Shown here: one piece after another, positions 10,609-22,122 of the stretch | Numbering within the stretch: the stretch's first letter is position 1 | Layout: each line of letters opens with the position of its first letter | From: Polyrhizophydium stewartii | Taxonomy: Eukaryota > Chytridiomycota > Chytridiomycetes > Rhizophydiales | Length of the DNA stretch: 53,705 bases | NCBI GenBank assembly: GCA_027604665.1 | Contig: JADGIZ010000008.1 | Span: 1 to 53,705, forward strand | Reading direction: 5' to 3' | Notes under the pieces: generated by a model | What the model saw: only the letters and a program-made list of their open reading frames with translations | Databases searched by the model: none | Told to the model about the DNA's origin: nothing | Translations under genes and position numbers: made by a program

Positions 10609-12638
10609 TCAAATACAAACGATGAGGAGAAGGCCGAACAAGAAGATCAGTACAAAGGCAACGACATATACGTATGCGACAGGCACTGAGCTCCGCTGTC
10701 AGTTCGCATGGCCACAGCACACAAACAGCCACAAGCGTGGCGCCTACCAAAGAACTTGATGACCACGATGGCAAAGATCGCATAGACAACGATCAGCCAC
10801 TTGAGGATCTTGGATGTGTCAAAGTTGGCGAATGCGCGGGCATCCGCCTCGCTCTCGGCCACAGAATACATAAAGTTGAGCAGCGCCGGATGCTGATCTG
10901 AGTTACGCCCGTCGGCCGTTGTTGTGATGGTAAAAAGTACGGCATCAGTAGACTCGAGCGCATTTTCCTTGAAGTACGCCCGCACGCTCGACTTCATCAG
11001 AAAGTCGTCATCCGAGGCATAGTACGTCGCCTCGTAGTAAAACTCTGGAAGCACAGCTGGTTGGCGCGCATGGGGTGACTCGCGGCCAGGCGTTGCCGCG
11101 ACAGCAATAGTCGACTCCTCGAGCTCTCCCTCGCGTCCTTCGCGCGGCGGGCGCCTTGGGTTGCTTGCCTCGCGGGGGCTACCCTGGCCTGGAGACGAGC
11201 GCTCAGGACTGCCCTGCGTCGAACGCGACTTGTTGACCGCCTGCATGTGCACCCAGTCACGCAGCGACATGGATCCTGTGTGGTCGTTGCTGTACGCGAA
11301 CGAGCGCACTTTGCGGTGGCGGTGAAGATCAAGCTCGGCCTGAGTGTTGGTTGGGGACTGAGTTATGACGGCAATGCGCGGCGCGACGTTCGCAGCAGGA
11401 AGCGGATCGCGGTACGCATCGTCGAACGAGTTGCGCCGGCTCGAGTCGGCGCGAGCCCTCGCCTTGCCTCGCAAGCGGTCCACGGGCGTCTCGACTGGCA
11501 CTCCTGGCGTCGCGGACGTTTGCGATGGGCCAGCACCAGATGGGCTTGGAGGAGCGGCGCCGGCCTGCATGCTTGCTGTCGCTCTTGGCTCGATTTCACC
11601 GCTCTCGAACGCCTCGGGCCTTGCAATTAGATGCAGCGTGGGCTTCTTGCTTGGACTCACGATACCCGCGCGCTCAAAGAAGCGCACGAAAACGGGCGTG
11701 TCGCCAGACTTTGATCGAAAGTGGTTGCGAATGCGTCCTGTGCTTGCTGGGCCAGCACTGCCAGCCGGTGCGGTAGATTCGCCGGGAAAGATGGCCTTGA
11801 TGATGGATGCGCCGACTTTTGCCAGTGGTGAGCGTGGCTTTTCCATCTTGGCCAGATCCTGCATGCGCGCCTGCGCAAGCGCGGCGGTTACGACGTAATA
11901 GTGCACATCTCCGACAATCGTCATGTTGTTGAGGGGCTGCGTGGCGCAGTCAGCAACACACAGGCATGCACCACGCGGCGTGATGGCAGCAGCACGCACG
12001 TTCTTTGCTCGCATGCGGTGGAGCAGGCCCTCTTCGGGCTGGGTGCGGAACAACACTTTGTTGATGTGGTGGGCGGCATAGTACGAGTAGTAGAAGCGAG
12101 TCTCGTCGTTGGGGTCGACGGTGGTCACGCGGGCAAGGATAAAGTCGACGCCCTTGCGGGCGTGGTTGTGGATCAGCGTCTCGAGCGTCTCGAGAGTAAA
12201 TGGATCCTCGTTGTCGGCGTCGAGCACATCCATGACGTGATTGCGCTCGTCGCTACCGCCGAGTTCGATAGGTGGGCTGGTGACGCTACCATCTGCAGGC
12301 ATCCGGCGGCGTCAGCGCTGCCGCCAGCGGGGTACCTCGCAGGGTGCTACTGTGCAGCGTCGTCACGGCAAGGCGAGAGGCGTCGCGGCGAGCACCCCAC
12401 CCGAGTTCGGAGGCGGCACGCCTAGAAGCTTCACAAACCGCGGTGGGAGGCTCGGGCTTGTGGGGTCAAACAGGATCGGAGAGACGGCCCCGAGCTTGAT
12501 GGGCGAGCCGCCGCCCGTGCTGCTTCCGTGACCGGTGCTGCCGAGGCTCGTGGGCGACGGCCGCTTAGGCGAGTCCTGGATGCTGATGGCATGCGCCTCG
12601 GATGTGTCGCTCTGGGGCACGGCCTCGTATCGCGCCAT
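10609..12638 (-). CDS. Uncharacterised protein with C-terminal membrane hairpin
   Basis: Exons 12638-12401, 12292-12000, 11936-10748, 10685-10609; 598 residues. I cannot name a function. The ordered core comes early (MDVLDADNEDPFTLETLETL, GVDFILARVTT, FYYSYYAAHHINKVLF, then NNMTIVGDVHYYVVTA). A Ser/Pro/Arg-rich linker follows, then a second ordered block (EFYYEATYYASDDDFLMKSS, AYFKENALESTDAVLFTI). The tail is hydrophobic: KWLIVVYAIFAIVVIKFF joined by the last splice to VPVAYVYVVAFVLIFLFGLL. Skipping that splice would give a Cys/Arg-rich tail instead. Intron 11999-11937 is 63 bp and in frame, so it is easy to miss, but it has a GTGCGT donor and a CTGAC branch. ATG 12638 is the first in frame after the stop of the giant gene, 47 bp upstream. 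The two ordered blocks resemble proteins I associate with fungi, but I give no family name. Confidence 0.62.
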
Positions 12639-12685
12639 GTCGCGACGGCACAGGCTGTCGTGGAAACTTTTGGCTTTACTTTCAG

Positions 12686-15600
12686 TCACTCGTCAATGTC
12701 GTCAAGCGAGAGCGCAGCCTCGTCGCGCTTGAGATACCGGCTGGCCTTATGCGGCCCCAGAAGGCTCTCGGCGTCTCCCTGTTCGCTCTCGTCACTCTGC
12801 TGCCACGGCCGTCTGGCGTCAGGTTGCGGCTGAAGTCCGGCCGCCATGTGATGCGGCGGCTCGGTGGAGTCGCTACTGCGGGTAAGGCCTTCATCCGTTG
12901 CGATCGCAGTACTCGGACTGAAATCGGGGCTAGCTTGGTCGACGGTACGGTCAGTTGGATCTGTGCGACCATCTTTAGCCATGCCTGGACTGTCGGTGAT
13001 GCTTTTGGCAGCCATGCTTTGTAGGGTAGCGACTGACAGGACGGCTGCCGCAACAGTCGCAGGTGAAAGCGCGAGAGACTCGACTTGGAGCGGCTCGAGC
13101 GTCAATGCGTCCGCTCTCTTTTGCAGCACGGATGTATCCGACGACTCGTTGTCAGAATGCTTGCGCGTCGGCGGCTGCGGTTTAGGCGGCGATGTAGCCT
13201 TGCTCGTTGTGTCGCTCAGGCTGACCGTGGACGGAAGCACTGACGATGTCGACAGCCCCGCTTCGCTCTTGGTCTCTGTCTTGGCGTCATCATCGACCTC
13301 TGTCGCATTTGACTCTTTGGCTTCCGACGTTGCGTCGACGTGCAGCTCGCCGCCAATGTGGGTTTCTTTGGATTCTGGCTTCGTCGGAGATTCAGTTGCC
13401 ACCCTTGGCGTGTCGTCGCTCTGCGCGTCGCCTTCGCTGGCTCCATGCATGTGTATGCAGTATACGTGCGCAACATAGACGCAGCAGCCTACGATTGAGA
13501 GTACAGAGCCCACGATCGTGATGACTGAAGAAGTCCTGAGCGGGTCGGCAGGTCCAGACACGATGGTGGTTCCAGCCATCACGGCCGTCACTTGGCAAGC
13601 GAGCACGACGTAACTGTGCATCTGCGTTCCTTCTGACCTCGCGCGCTCGCTCGTCAGTTCGTCGCCGACTTCTTGCCCGGCTTCAGCAGTCGGGGAAATT
13701 TGCGTGTCCAAACCAACAGACGCAGGCTCTGCTGTCTGAGTGGCCGGAATGCCGTTGTTGCCAGCTTCTTGTAGTTCTGGCTCGTGAACGACGACAATTG
13801 GCGGCGCGAGGTTGGAGCCCTGCTCGACGGAGCCCGACTCGCTGCTGCCGTTTGTCAGCCTGGAGGTCCAACGCTTTAGAAACTCGAATCGGGATGGCTT
13901 GGAGGCCGTCTTGGGTGCCTCCAAGCGCTTCTCGCTGCGGCCCTGCTTTGAAAAGCATCTGCCGTAAAAGTGAACAAAGAGCATCGCAACGCACGAGAGC
14001 CCGCCTGGAACGGTGATCTGCAGGTACTGCACAACCGGCGCGGCAGCTAGCCCCGGCTTTCCGCCCGACATGGCAACACCGGCAACAACCACAATCCATC
14101 CGATCGCCGAAACCACCAGCGCGGCCAGGATCCATATCCGGCTGTTGCCAAAGTGGGTGGTGCGAGTGACAAGCACCGTGGTTAGACACGCCAGCGAGAA
14201 TGCTCCGAAAATGGCGCCGGCAGCGACCGCCAGCGAAGCAAAGCGGCCCGATCCAATCATTTCCACGACCACCGCGCCGGAAAGCAAGAGAGCTGCCGCC
14301 GAGCCAACGACTAAAAGTGCGCCAAATATCAGCCATCGCATTTGCACGAAGCCGTGCATGCCCGCAAGAGAGACAGCCAGCGCGACCGCGAATGACACGG
14401 CCACTCCACTGCCTGGGTCGTGGCGCAGGCCAATGCCAAAGAGTGTGATTGCCAACGAGAACCAGGCCGTGCCCCACAAGAACGAGACCAGTGCACGCTT
14501 GGCAGATGAAGACGGGTGCTGTGTAAAGTGCCTCTCAAAGTCCCACAGCCGAGCATCGCCGCTCCATTCCGTCGACCACAGTATCAGAAGCATCCACCGA
14601 TACGGCTTGTTTTGGTGCGCATCTCCACCAGAGCATGGCGAAACACGGGCCCCTCGAGTCGCGCGTACAAATGCAAAGCAAGCGAGCGAAGCCGTTGCAA
14701 CAGCGGCACCAGAAACCAAAAGTGACAAAGGCGCAGAGCCAAGAATGTCTGGGCTCGATATCGCCGTGGTGATACCCGAAAATACGGCCCCTCCGGCAAA
14801 GAAGGGAACAACGACAACCAGCGCTGCTTCAAAAACGCACATCCAGCGGGGTTCCGGGAGCTCTGAGAGCCACGAGCGTGCAGCAATACTCGCATGGGCC
14901 GAATGGCTGCAGATCGAGCACGCCATGCAGATTGTCAGGCTTGGATCAATAGCCTCAAAGCTCGTCGTACTGGCCGAGATGCAGAACCCAGCCATGAAGA
15001 CTCCAAAACCAGCAACTGCCCCGGCTTGCATGGCCATCGCCTGGCGAGCGAGCAGGCCTGGACGCACATATGGATCAAGCCACCCGAGCATCGCCGTGGA
15101 CATGAAAGCCGCCCCAAAAGCATAAAGCATACTTCCAAAAGCGACACCCGAGTCGATTCGAGGCGCGCCACGCATCGAAGCCGAGAAGAACGCTCCACCA
15201 GCCGCGAAGCCAGACCAAACAAGCGAGAGTGCGGTGGCACGCAGAGCCAGGGAACCTGAGGTGTGTAGCCAGACGAGGGCTGCGCAGATGCATGTACAGC
15301 CGCTGATACATAGTGCGATTGTGCCGCGCGCATCCGAAATCAGCCCAAAGAAGCTCGAAACTGTCACTGCCTGCCCAATGCACATGAAAAGCAGAGCCAT
15401 CTTGACTAGGCGCTGCATGCTACGCCACCGATGCAGCATGAAAATGATGCCATCATCTTCAACGCCAATATCTGCCATTTCGGCGTCATTTGGTCGCGAA
15501 GTCGTTTGTTGATCGCCAGAACCTGTACTATGTGCGTCTTGCGCGGCCGTTGGAGCATTTTTGCTTGCGGCTACGCCTTGAAGCATGACCAAGGACCATA

Positions 15601-18600
15601 TCGCGCAGAGCGATAGTAGAACAATGATCGTGCCAATGACTTGAAGTGTCGTCGCAGCTCGTGGCTGCGCGCACAGATCAGGAGCTGAAGTCGGAGTCGA
15701 GCCGCAGCGCCATAGCATGCCGCAAGCGGCAAAGAAAGTCGCTCCACAGGCGATCAGCGCAAGTGCGGTTGTGATTGCCGACATTCCGAGAGCACGATGC
15801 CTTGTAACTTTGCTGGCCGCCATCCGATCTGCGAGTGCAACGCTGCATCCCAACGAGAATGTTGCGAGCAGTGAAGACGCCAACGCGAATGGAGGCCACA
15901 CTGCGTGCACCTGCTCGGCAACAGCGGCAGCCGTATTCCACGACCCTGCAGACGCGATACTGGCCAAAAGAAACGCTGAACCAAGTCCTAATCCAGCGAC
16001 ACATCGCCACAGCGGATGAGCAGCCCAGGATACGCAGCCAGCCCTTTGGTCATGACCATCATGATTGTCCGCATCGGGAAACCGACTCTGCTCGGTGGCA
16101 TCGGCAAGCTCGGTTGCAATACCATCATCGCCGCCGTTTAACGCTGATTTGCGCGACTCAGTACGAGGCTTTGCCTTGGCCGCTACCAATCCGCTTGCCA
16201 AAGTCTTGCTAGTAGGCAATGAAAGCCGGGAGCAAAGAGCGACCCAAAGCGCACTTGTTCCGACCAGCAGCAGCAGCGAGCTGGTGACAATCAAAGCATC
16301 AGTCTGCCTAATCAATATGATACTCGACGCGAATAGCCGACCCAAGCATGCAACGCCCGCGAGCCACAGAGCGAGCGCAATAGAGGCAACTTTGCGTGAG
16401 TCGAGAATCGCCGCTGACACCGCCAGCGTGATCGAGGCCGGCACCGCAGCCGCGCTGATAATGCCAGAAACAAGCATCCCCGGCGGCGAGATGTTCTGCT
16501 GGATAGAGCCAAATCCACCGACCAAGAGCGCCCATGCGACCAGGCAGAAGGCAGCGACCAATCTCCAAGCAAGCCAGCGACGCGAGTTGAGCGTCAGATG
16601 TGCGAATACAGAAGGCTGTCTTGGGAGGGCTTGGATTGCGGCCTGTATTGCGCCGAGGGCGATCTGCCCGTCTGGCACAGCTGCCTGCTGTTCATCACTG
16701 CCTTGTAGGGCTTCGGCTGCCTCGATCGTGTCGTCGCTTATCTGCTCGAGCAGGTTGATCCTGGTCGCGTCATCCATGGAATCACGCACTTGACAGAGTT
16801 TGAAGATAACTGCCATGCCCACCGAGATCAAGAATATAAGCGACCCTGCGAAGAGGATAGGCCAATGATATGTGCACAGTATCGCGTCCCTCGCGCTGCT
16901 ACGACATGTGCTGATCACGTATGCTGCTTCGAGCAGCGTTCCGCCTACACCAAAGATCGCGATCATGGAGAAAAAGGCCCCACCAATGTTGAGTCTATGG
17001 CTGGAGCGCCACGATGCTAACACCAGAAGGAGAGGACCGAGCATGCCGCAGATTGCAAAAACAAACTCGGCGACGCCCTGTATGCCTCGATTGTGATCGA
17101 CAGAGAGCCGACCGAGTGAAATTACACCGAAAACCCAGCCGACGGCTCCCAGTACAGCAAGGGCACGAACCGCGCGATCAGTCTCGAGTGTCGAGAACGA
17201 TACAAGCCGCGCGCTTGCGCCCAAACTGCCAGCTTTGAGTGCCGCAAATAAGATGGCCGATGCAGTCAAAAGCCACGGGGACGCAGCTGCGGCAGATGAT
17301 GCGTACGAAGGCGATGTACCAAACTGCGAGACTGCACCTGCGCAGGCACAAGCCGCGATCGCCAGTACACATCTGACCACAATGTAGTTGGGATCGGTGG
17401 TCGCGAGGTTTAAGGCTGAAAACAGGCACGACGGAAGTCCCAGTATGCCGAGAGCATATGCATGTCCGCCAGGAACGCCCAGAGATCCCGCCGACAGCGT
17501 CTGCGCACCACCGGCAATAAACAGAATCCAGGCAATCGCGGCGCCACTTTCGAGAAGCTGTATCGCGGCGACAGAAGCGGTGCGCGGGGCTTTGACGACA
17601 TCAACGATACTTTTCGAAAGCGTCGCAAATGCCTTTGCATCCATCTGCTCGTCGTTTTCAATAGATTGAGTTTGTGGTGGTTTCTGATTGTAGGCCCTTT
17701 CTCGAATGGAACGCATCACTTGAGACTGAACGAGCAACGCGCCAAATGCGAGGCCAATCAGGAGCGGAACTGCGAGAGACGCCGCGAGCCATCCGATGGT
17801 CGAAATGGTAGAGCTTGTTGGTGTGTCACCTTGATCGGTGGAGCCCACGCTCAGGGGCCACGACGGAGAGTATTTCGATGAGCCAATTGCTTTGATTAGC
17901 TCGCCGACATTGACTGCGGCGATAGAAAACGGCCCTGCTTGCGCAGCGATTTTGGCCGACGCCCATGTTTCGTCTTGCCCGTCCAAAAGCACGATAGGCC
18001 GCTGGCCGAGCGAGATCGAGGCCAGTAGGCGGGTTGGATCAATAACGAGCGGCTTGTAGTCGAAAACAACTGCGGATTTTGAGAGAGAGTCCGGCACCGT
18101 GTGCCCGGTGCCGTATCCCCATCTGTCTCGCAGAGCCAGCTGCGAAGACGACGCGCCGAGCGACAGCAAAGTAGAGAGCACGTTGGCGTCGCTGCTGACG
18201 AGAAGAGTTGTCGTTGTTCGGTTCGACAAGCAGGCACTCTGTTTTCGTGGGAAGTCGTCAGTAGACGGCATGTGCGCAAGTGCCAGTGCTTGATGAACAT
18301 ACAGCTGCAAAGTTCAAAAACGCATTGATTGGCGCCTCAACTTGCAGAGCAATGATTGGCTCTTGTGCGTCGCTTGCGCGTCCGCTTAAGGAGTCGTACA
18401 GCACCTGCTGCGAGAGCGTCTGGAGCGAGATGAAGTCTGCAGAAACGAGCACACCGTTCGCACCCGCACCCCAGATCGAAGCAAGGGCTTTTGCGACACT
18501 CGCCTCGGGAACTGATCCCATTGCGAGGTGACCAAGTGCGAGCGGTGACCCCAGAGCTGGTTTCTGAGTAGTGAGCGGCAGAACGATGCAAAAAAACATC

Positions 18601-20644
18601 GAGATGCCAGTAATGCTCGCGCCGAGTGCCACATTGGTGAGCCAGCGGGCCGTGCGCGAAGCGAGAGCGTAGACGCGCGGCTTGAGCATCGTCCATGCGC
18701 ACCATACACAAACAGCAGTCCCGATCGGAAGATATGTGCCTGTGAATATAACGAAGATCGATGCGCAGGTTACCAAGCATGCGCAGAAGACTTGTGCCGC
18801 ACTTGTGATCGCGCACAATGTGTCCATGCCGATCCGGTCTATAAATCGCGCCACTTCGGGCTGATGCGCACCAATAGCTTGCGAACGTGATGTTTTCTCC
18901 TTCCGAATTGTCATTCCGGATGCTCGCTGTGATGGCGGACACTTGTCTATATCTTTTTGCAAAGTCTGAGCAGTCAAGTATGCCTCGAAAGGGGATTCCT
19001 CGTCAACAATCTTCCAGAGCAGGTCGCGCGACGGTCGCTTTTCAGGTGGCGTGTCTGTGGTTGCAAGGACCAGAGTCACTCCGACTGGCCACAGCGCCAG
19101 GCCAAAGTAAAACTGCATTGCTGGCGCAACGAGGAACAGAACCAGCAAGGCGACTGTCATTCCAAGCGCAAATAGTCCGCCCCTGTAAACATGACCCCAT
19201 GTGCTGGTCCAAAGTCGGTGCGAGTCAAACGGCCGGAAGATGAGGTGTACCGTGAAGATGAGAATAAAGACAACCAGATGACTGCTCCCGAGTGCCTCTG
19301 ACACTGAACGCAGGAAAAGCACATCCACCACGAGCACAGCAGATGCCAACAGTGCGCAAAGAGAGGCAAGCCAGCAAGCAACGGCTCGGCTTCTGGCTGC
19401 CGAGAGCCTCGCATCTGCAGATGCAGGAGCCAGCCGAGCGAGCAAGGAGAAATCCCCGGCGGGAGACTGCATCGGCGCCGGGGAGCAAGCCATAGAACGC
19501 GGCGCCAATGAGTTGAGTAACTGGTGATGTGGATCGCTGGCTGCGGCTTGGCCGGCACCTGGTTCAATCAGTGCCAAGGTCGGTTGATCCGGCTCTGTCC
19601 TGAAAGCGCCTGCGACAGCGGCCGAGTAATGCGCCGCCAGAGCCAGAAACAAAAAATAGTACCAATCGTTGAAGCGCAACCAGAAGAGACCCTGTCCCTG
19701 GGATGCCACCGGACAAATGGCTTCTGCTGCTACCAACAACATTGCGAGGCTATAAGGCGCGCTGATGGCAGCTAGTCTTGTTGCGAAAAGGCAGATCCTG
19801 GCGTCTGGACGTGGATTCTCTGGATCGAGGGCAAGGATGCTCCGGAATCCGCGGTGCGCTGCGGCGTGGGCGAAAACAGCGACCGAGAGTAAAAGCCGCA
19901 CAAGCTGCGGAAGCGCATACGCCACGCGGACGGCGATTGGCAGACTTGCTGGCGTGGAGGTTGAGCGCGAGGCGTAGATGACAGTGAACAGGAAGGCAGT
20001 GAAGCCAGGTGCGACGCAAAAGAGGGACGGATACAACCATAGGCTGGCGCAATCAAACTTTTGGGATGCCAGCCAGGAACGAACGTAAACTGTGCCGCCG
20101 ACAAAAATCACCGCAAACGACAGAATGTCGGCGATGGATGCCAAGGCTTGCCACGCAGGCACGAGCCCACGCACGAACAGCGTGTATGCAGTCAAATGAG
20201 CTGCGGGAAATCGTCAGAAGAAGCATCAGACGCCGCCACCACGCGTCGGGCGTTGCTGACCTGCGCCAGCGCCAACAACGAGGGCAAGCAGAGACAGATG
20301 GAGGCGCTCAAACCCCGAAAGAGAAGACCATGCGAGCGAGCGAATCATGTCCCAGTGCCGACGGCAGGCGCTGGCGGCGCCGAGGGTGCCGCATATGACG
20401 CATGTCGCTGCCAGCAGCGCGTGGCCATTGGAGAAGCCAAGCTGCGCTCTGGGTCAGATCCGGCTGTGGAGACGCAGGGCGAAGACATTCGAAGTGTCTA
20501 CGGCACCTCGAGCGCAAAGGTAAGCCATGCATCGGTTGGATCCGACGCCAGGCCATGCCAGACGGCGCATGCGGTCGCCGCTTTCCCTGTAATGAACCAG
20601 GCGGCAGCGACTGCGTTGCAGAATGGCGAGCCTGCGTCGAACAT
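12686..20644 (-). CDS. Giant polytopic membrane protein, unknown function
   Basis: Exons 20644-20507, 20441-20261, 20200-18303, 18238-12686; about 2,589 residues. Several dozen hydrophobic segments run through almost the whole length. Between about residues 650 and 880 lies a soluble stretch of alternating short strands and helices (NGVLVSAD, EPIIALQVE, TTTTLLVSSDAN, QRPIVLLDG, SIAAVNVGELI), which looks like an extracytoplasmic alpha/beta domain. It is split by intron 18302-18239, which has a GTATGT donor and a TACTGAC branch site. Groups of membrane helices then recur, separated by charged loops; several groups open with a basic-aromatic start (SRRWLAWRL, HPLWRCVAG, HRWRSMQRL, AKRALVSFL). 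The last 400 or so residues are hydrophilic and acidic, rich in Ser/Thr/Glu. I recognise no transporter signature. A receptor, sensor or scaffold is possible. The start (20644) is the last ATG before the frame enters the divergent neighbour; an upstream exon cannot be excluded. Confidence 0.7.
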
Positions 20645-20801
20645 TGCCGCCAAACAGAGAGCGTCGACGTTTGCGCCAGACTGTCGACCGTCCCTTGACC
20701 TGTGGACGGCATCGCGGCCTTGGCGCAGGGATGCGTGGCGTGCAGAGCAGCCCAGGTTCCTGGCCGCGAGCGATCCACGCTCTCCCCGATTGGCGCTCGA
20801 G
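20645..20801. promoter_or_regulatory. Divergent promoter interval (giant membrane protein / flavin-reductase-like)
   Basis: 157 bp separate the start codons of two divergent genes. Both frames stay open through it, so either start could be slightly misplaced. I see no TATA-like box. Confidence 0.35.
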
Positions 20802-22063
20802 ATGCAGGCAGCCGCCAAGCGAGGGATCCTCGCGCGCGGGGTGTCGACCAAGGCCCTTGGCGACAGCCTGCGCAGCGTGATGCGCAAGGTGCCGCAGCCA
20901 GGTACGGCTGCGCGCATGCCTGGCTTGAGGCGGCGCTTTCGGCTCCCCAGCAGCTGCAGCAGACGCTCGATAAGCGTTGGGTCAACACCTCGCCGACACC
21001 TGGCTGACAGATTCCATGAACCGGTGCGCGGCGTGCGGCGTGCGGCGTGCGCCGGCGGGATGCGTGGCGGCACTGGCGACGGCGTCCGCACGCAGTCGTT
21101 GTCGTGACGGTGGCGACGCCCGATGAGGCGCGCGGCATGACGTGCAGCTCGTTCACGTCTGTGTCGCTGTCGCCGCCGATTGTGTCGTTCGCGGTGCGAT
21201 ATCCGTCATCGACGTCGCAGCTGCTGAGCAGCTCAAGCCTGTTTGCGGTGCATCTGCTCGCGCGCCAGCAAGTCGCGCACTCTGTGGCCTTCTCGTCTCC
21301 CAAGACCCAGGCGGACTTTACTCGATTCTCGCACCATCTCGACGAGAGCGGCACGGGACTGCCGATCCTGCACGGCTCTCTCGGCGTGCTGATCTGCCGC
21401 CCAGAGAGCCGAGTGCAGGCTGGCGACCACGAGGTGTGGTACGGCCGCGTCGAGCGCATGGTGCACGGGCTCGGCTCGACCCGCGGCGATCCCAAGATGG
21501 AACCGCTGCTGTACTACGAGTCAAGCTACCGCAGCATCGGCGACGAGGTCTTCTTGGACGCATTTGAGCGCGGCACGCTCTCGTTCAGCGAGTGGACGCA
21601 CCGCGCACACGTGCGCATGGCGTGGCTGTATATCACCGAGGCAAAGGGCGATCTGGACGAAGCGGTTCCGCGAGTCAAGTGAGCTCGCGCTGGCGCATGG
21701 AGTGCGGCTGCGCTGCGGCGGCCCGGGAGGCTGACGGGTGCTGCCTGGTGCGACAGGGAGGGCATTTCGCGATACAACGAGGCCAACAAAGAGCGGGTCA
21801 AGACCGGATATAACGAGACCATCACCATGTTCTTTTTGCGGCTGACGTCCATGGCAATCGAGGCTGACGGGGCGGCGGCAGCGAGCAGCGACTTTCTGGA
21901 CTTTCTGGCGCGGCATCCAATGCTCGACGACTTTCGGTTCATTTTCCAGTTCTACTCGCGCGAGCGGCTTTACAGTGCCGAGGCGCGCCAGCAGTTTGTC
22001 GAGCCGGATCTGCGGCCGTTTCCGGCCACGCTCGACGATGCCCGGCGGGCGATGGCGCCGTGA
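20802..22063 (+). CDS. Flavin-reductase-like FMN-binding protein with extra C-terminal domain
   Basis: Exons 20802-20901, 21096-21678, 21757-22063; 329 residues. Residues 20-180 fit the split-barrel FMN-binding fold of the flavin reductase-like family: SVMRKVPQPVVVVTVAT, then GMTCSSFTSVSLSPPIVSFAV, HLLARQQ, and a short GD-HEVWYGRVE strand. The G-[MS]-T-x-S-S-x-x-S-V-S motif contacts FMN in this family. The first 20 residues (MQAAAKRGILARGVSTKAL) are basic and lack acidic residues, suggesting mitochondrial import. From about residue 215 a helical domain follows (FSEWTHRAHVRMAWLY, ISRYNEANKERV, YNETITMFFLRLTSM). It resembles a stand-alone bacterial protein type with a WTHxAH and YHET pattern whose function I do not know. 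Joining the two halves could mean a redox enzyme with its own partner domain; that is inference. Confidence 0.78.
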
Positions 22064-22122
22064 TGCACCGCCGGCGGGAGCTGGACCGTTGCGATGAGCG
22101 GAAAATTTCTTTTCACCAAAAA

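Noticed and set aside
10647..10747. Unspliced end of the membrane-anchored protein (Cys/Arg-rich tail).
   Set aside because: Splicing gives a second hydrophobic helix with a stop soon after, which fits the protein better; kept only as an alternative.
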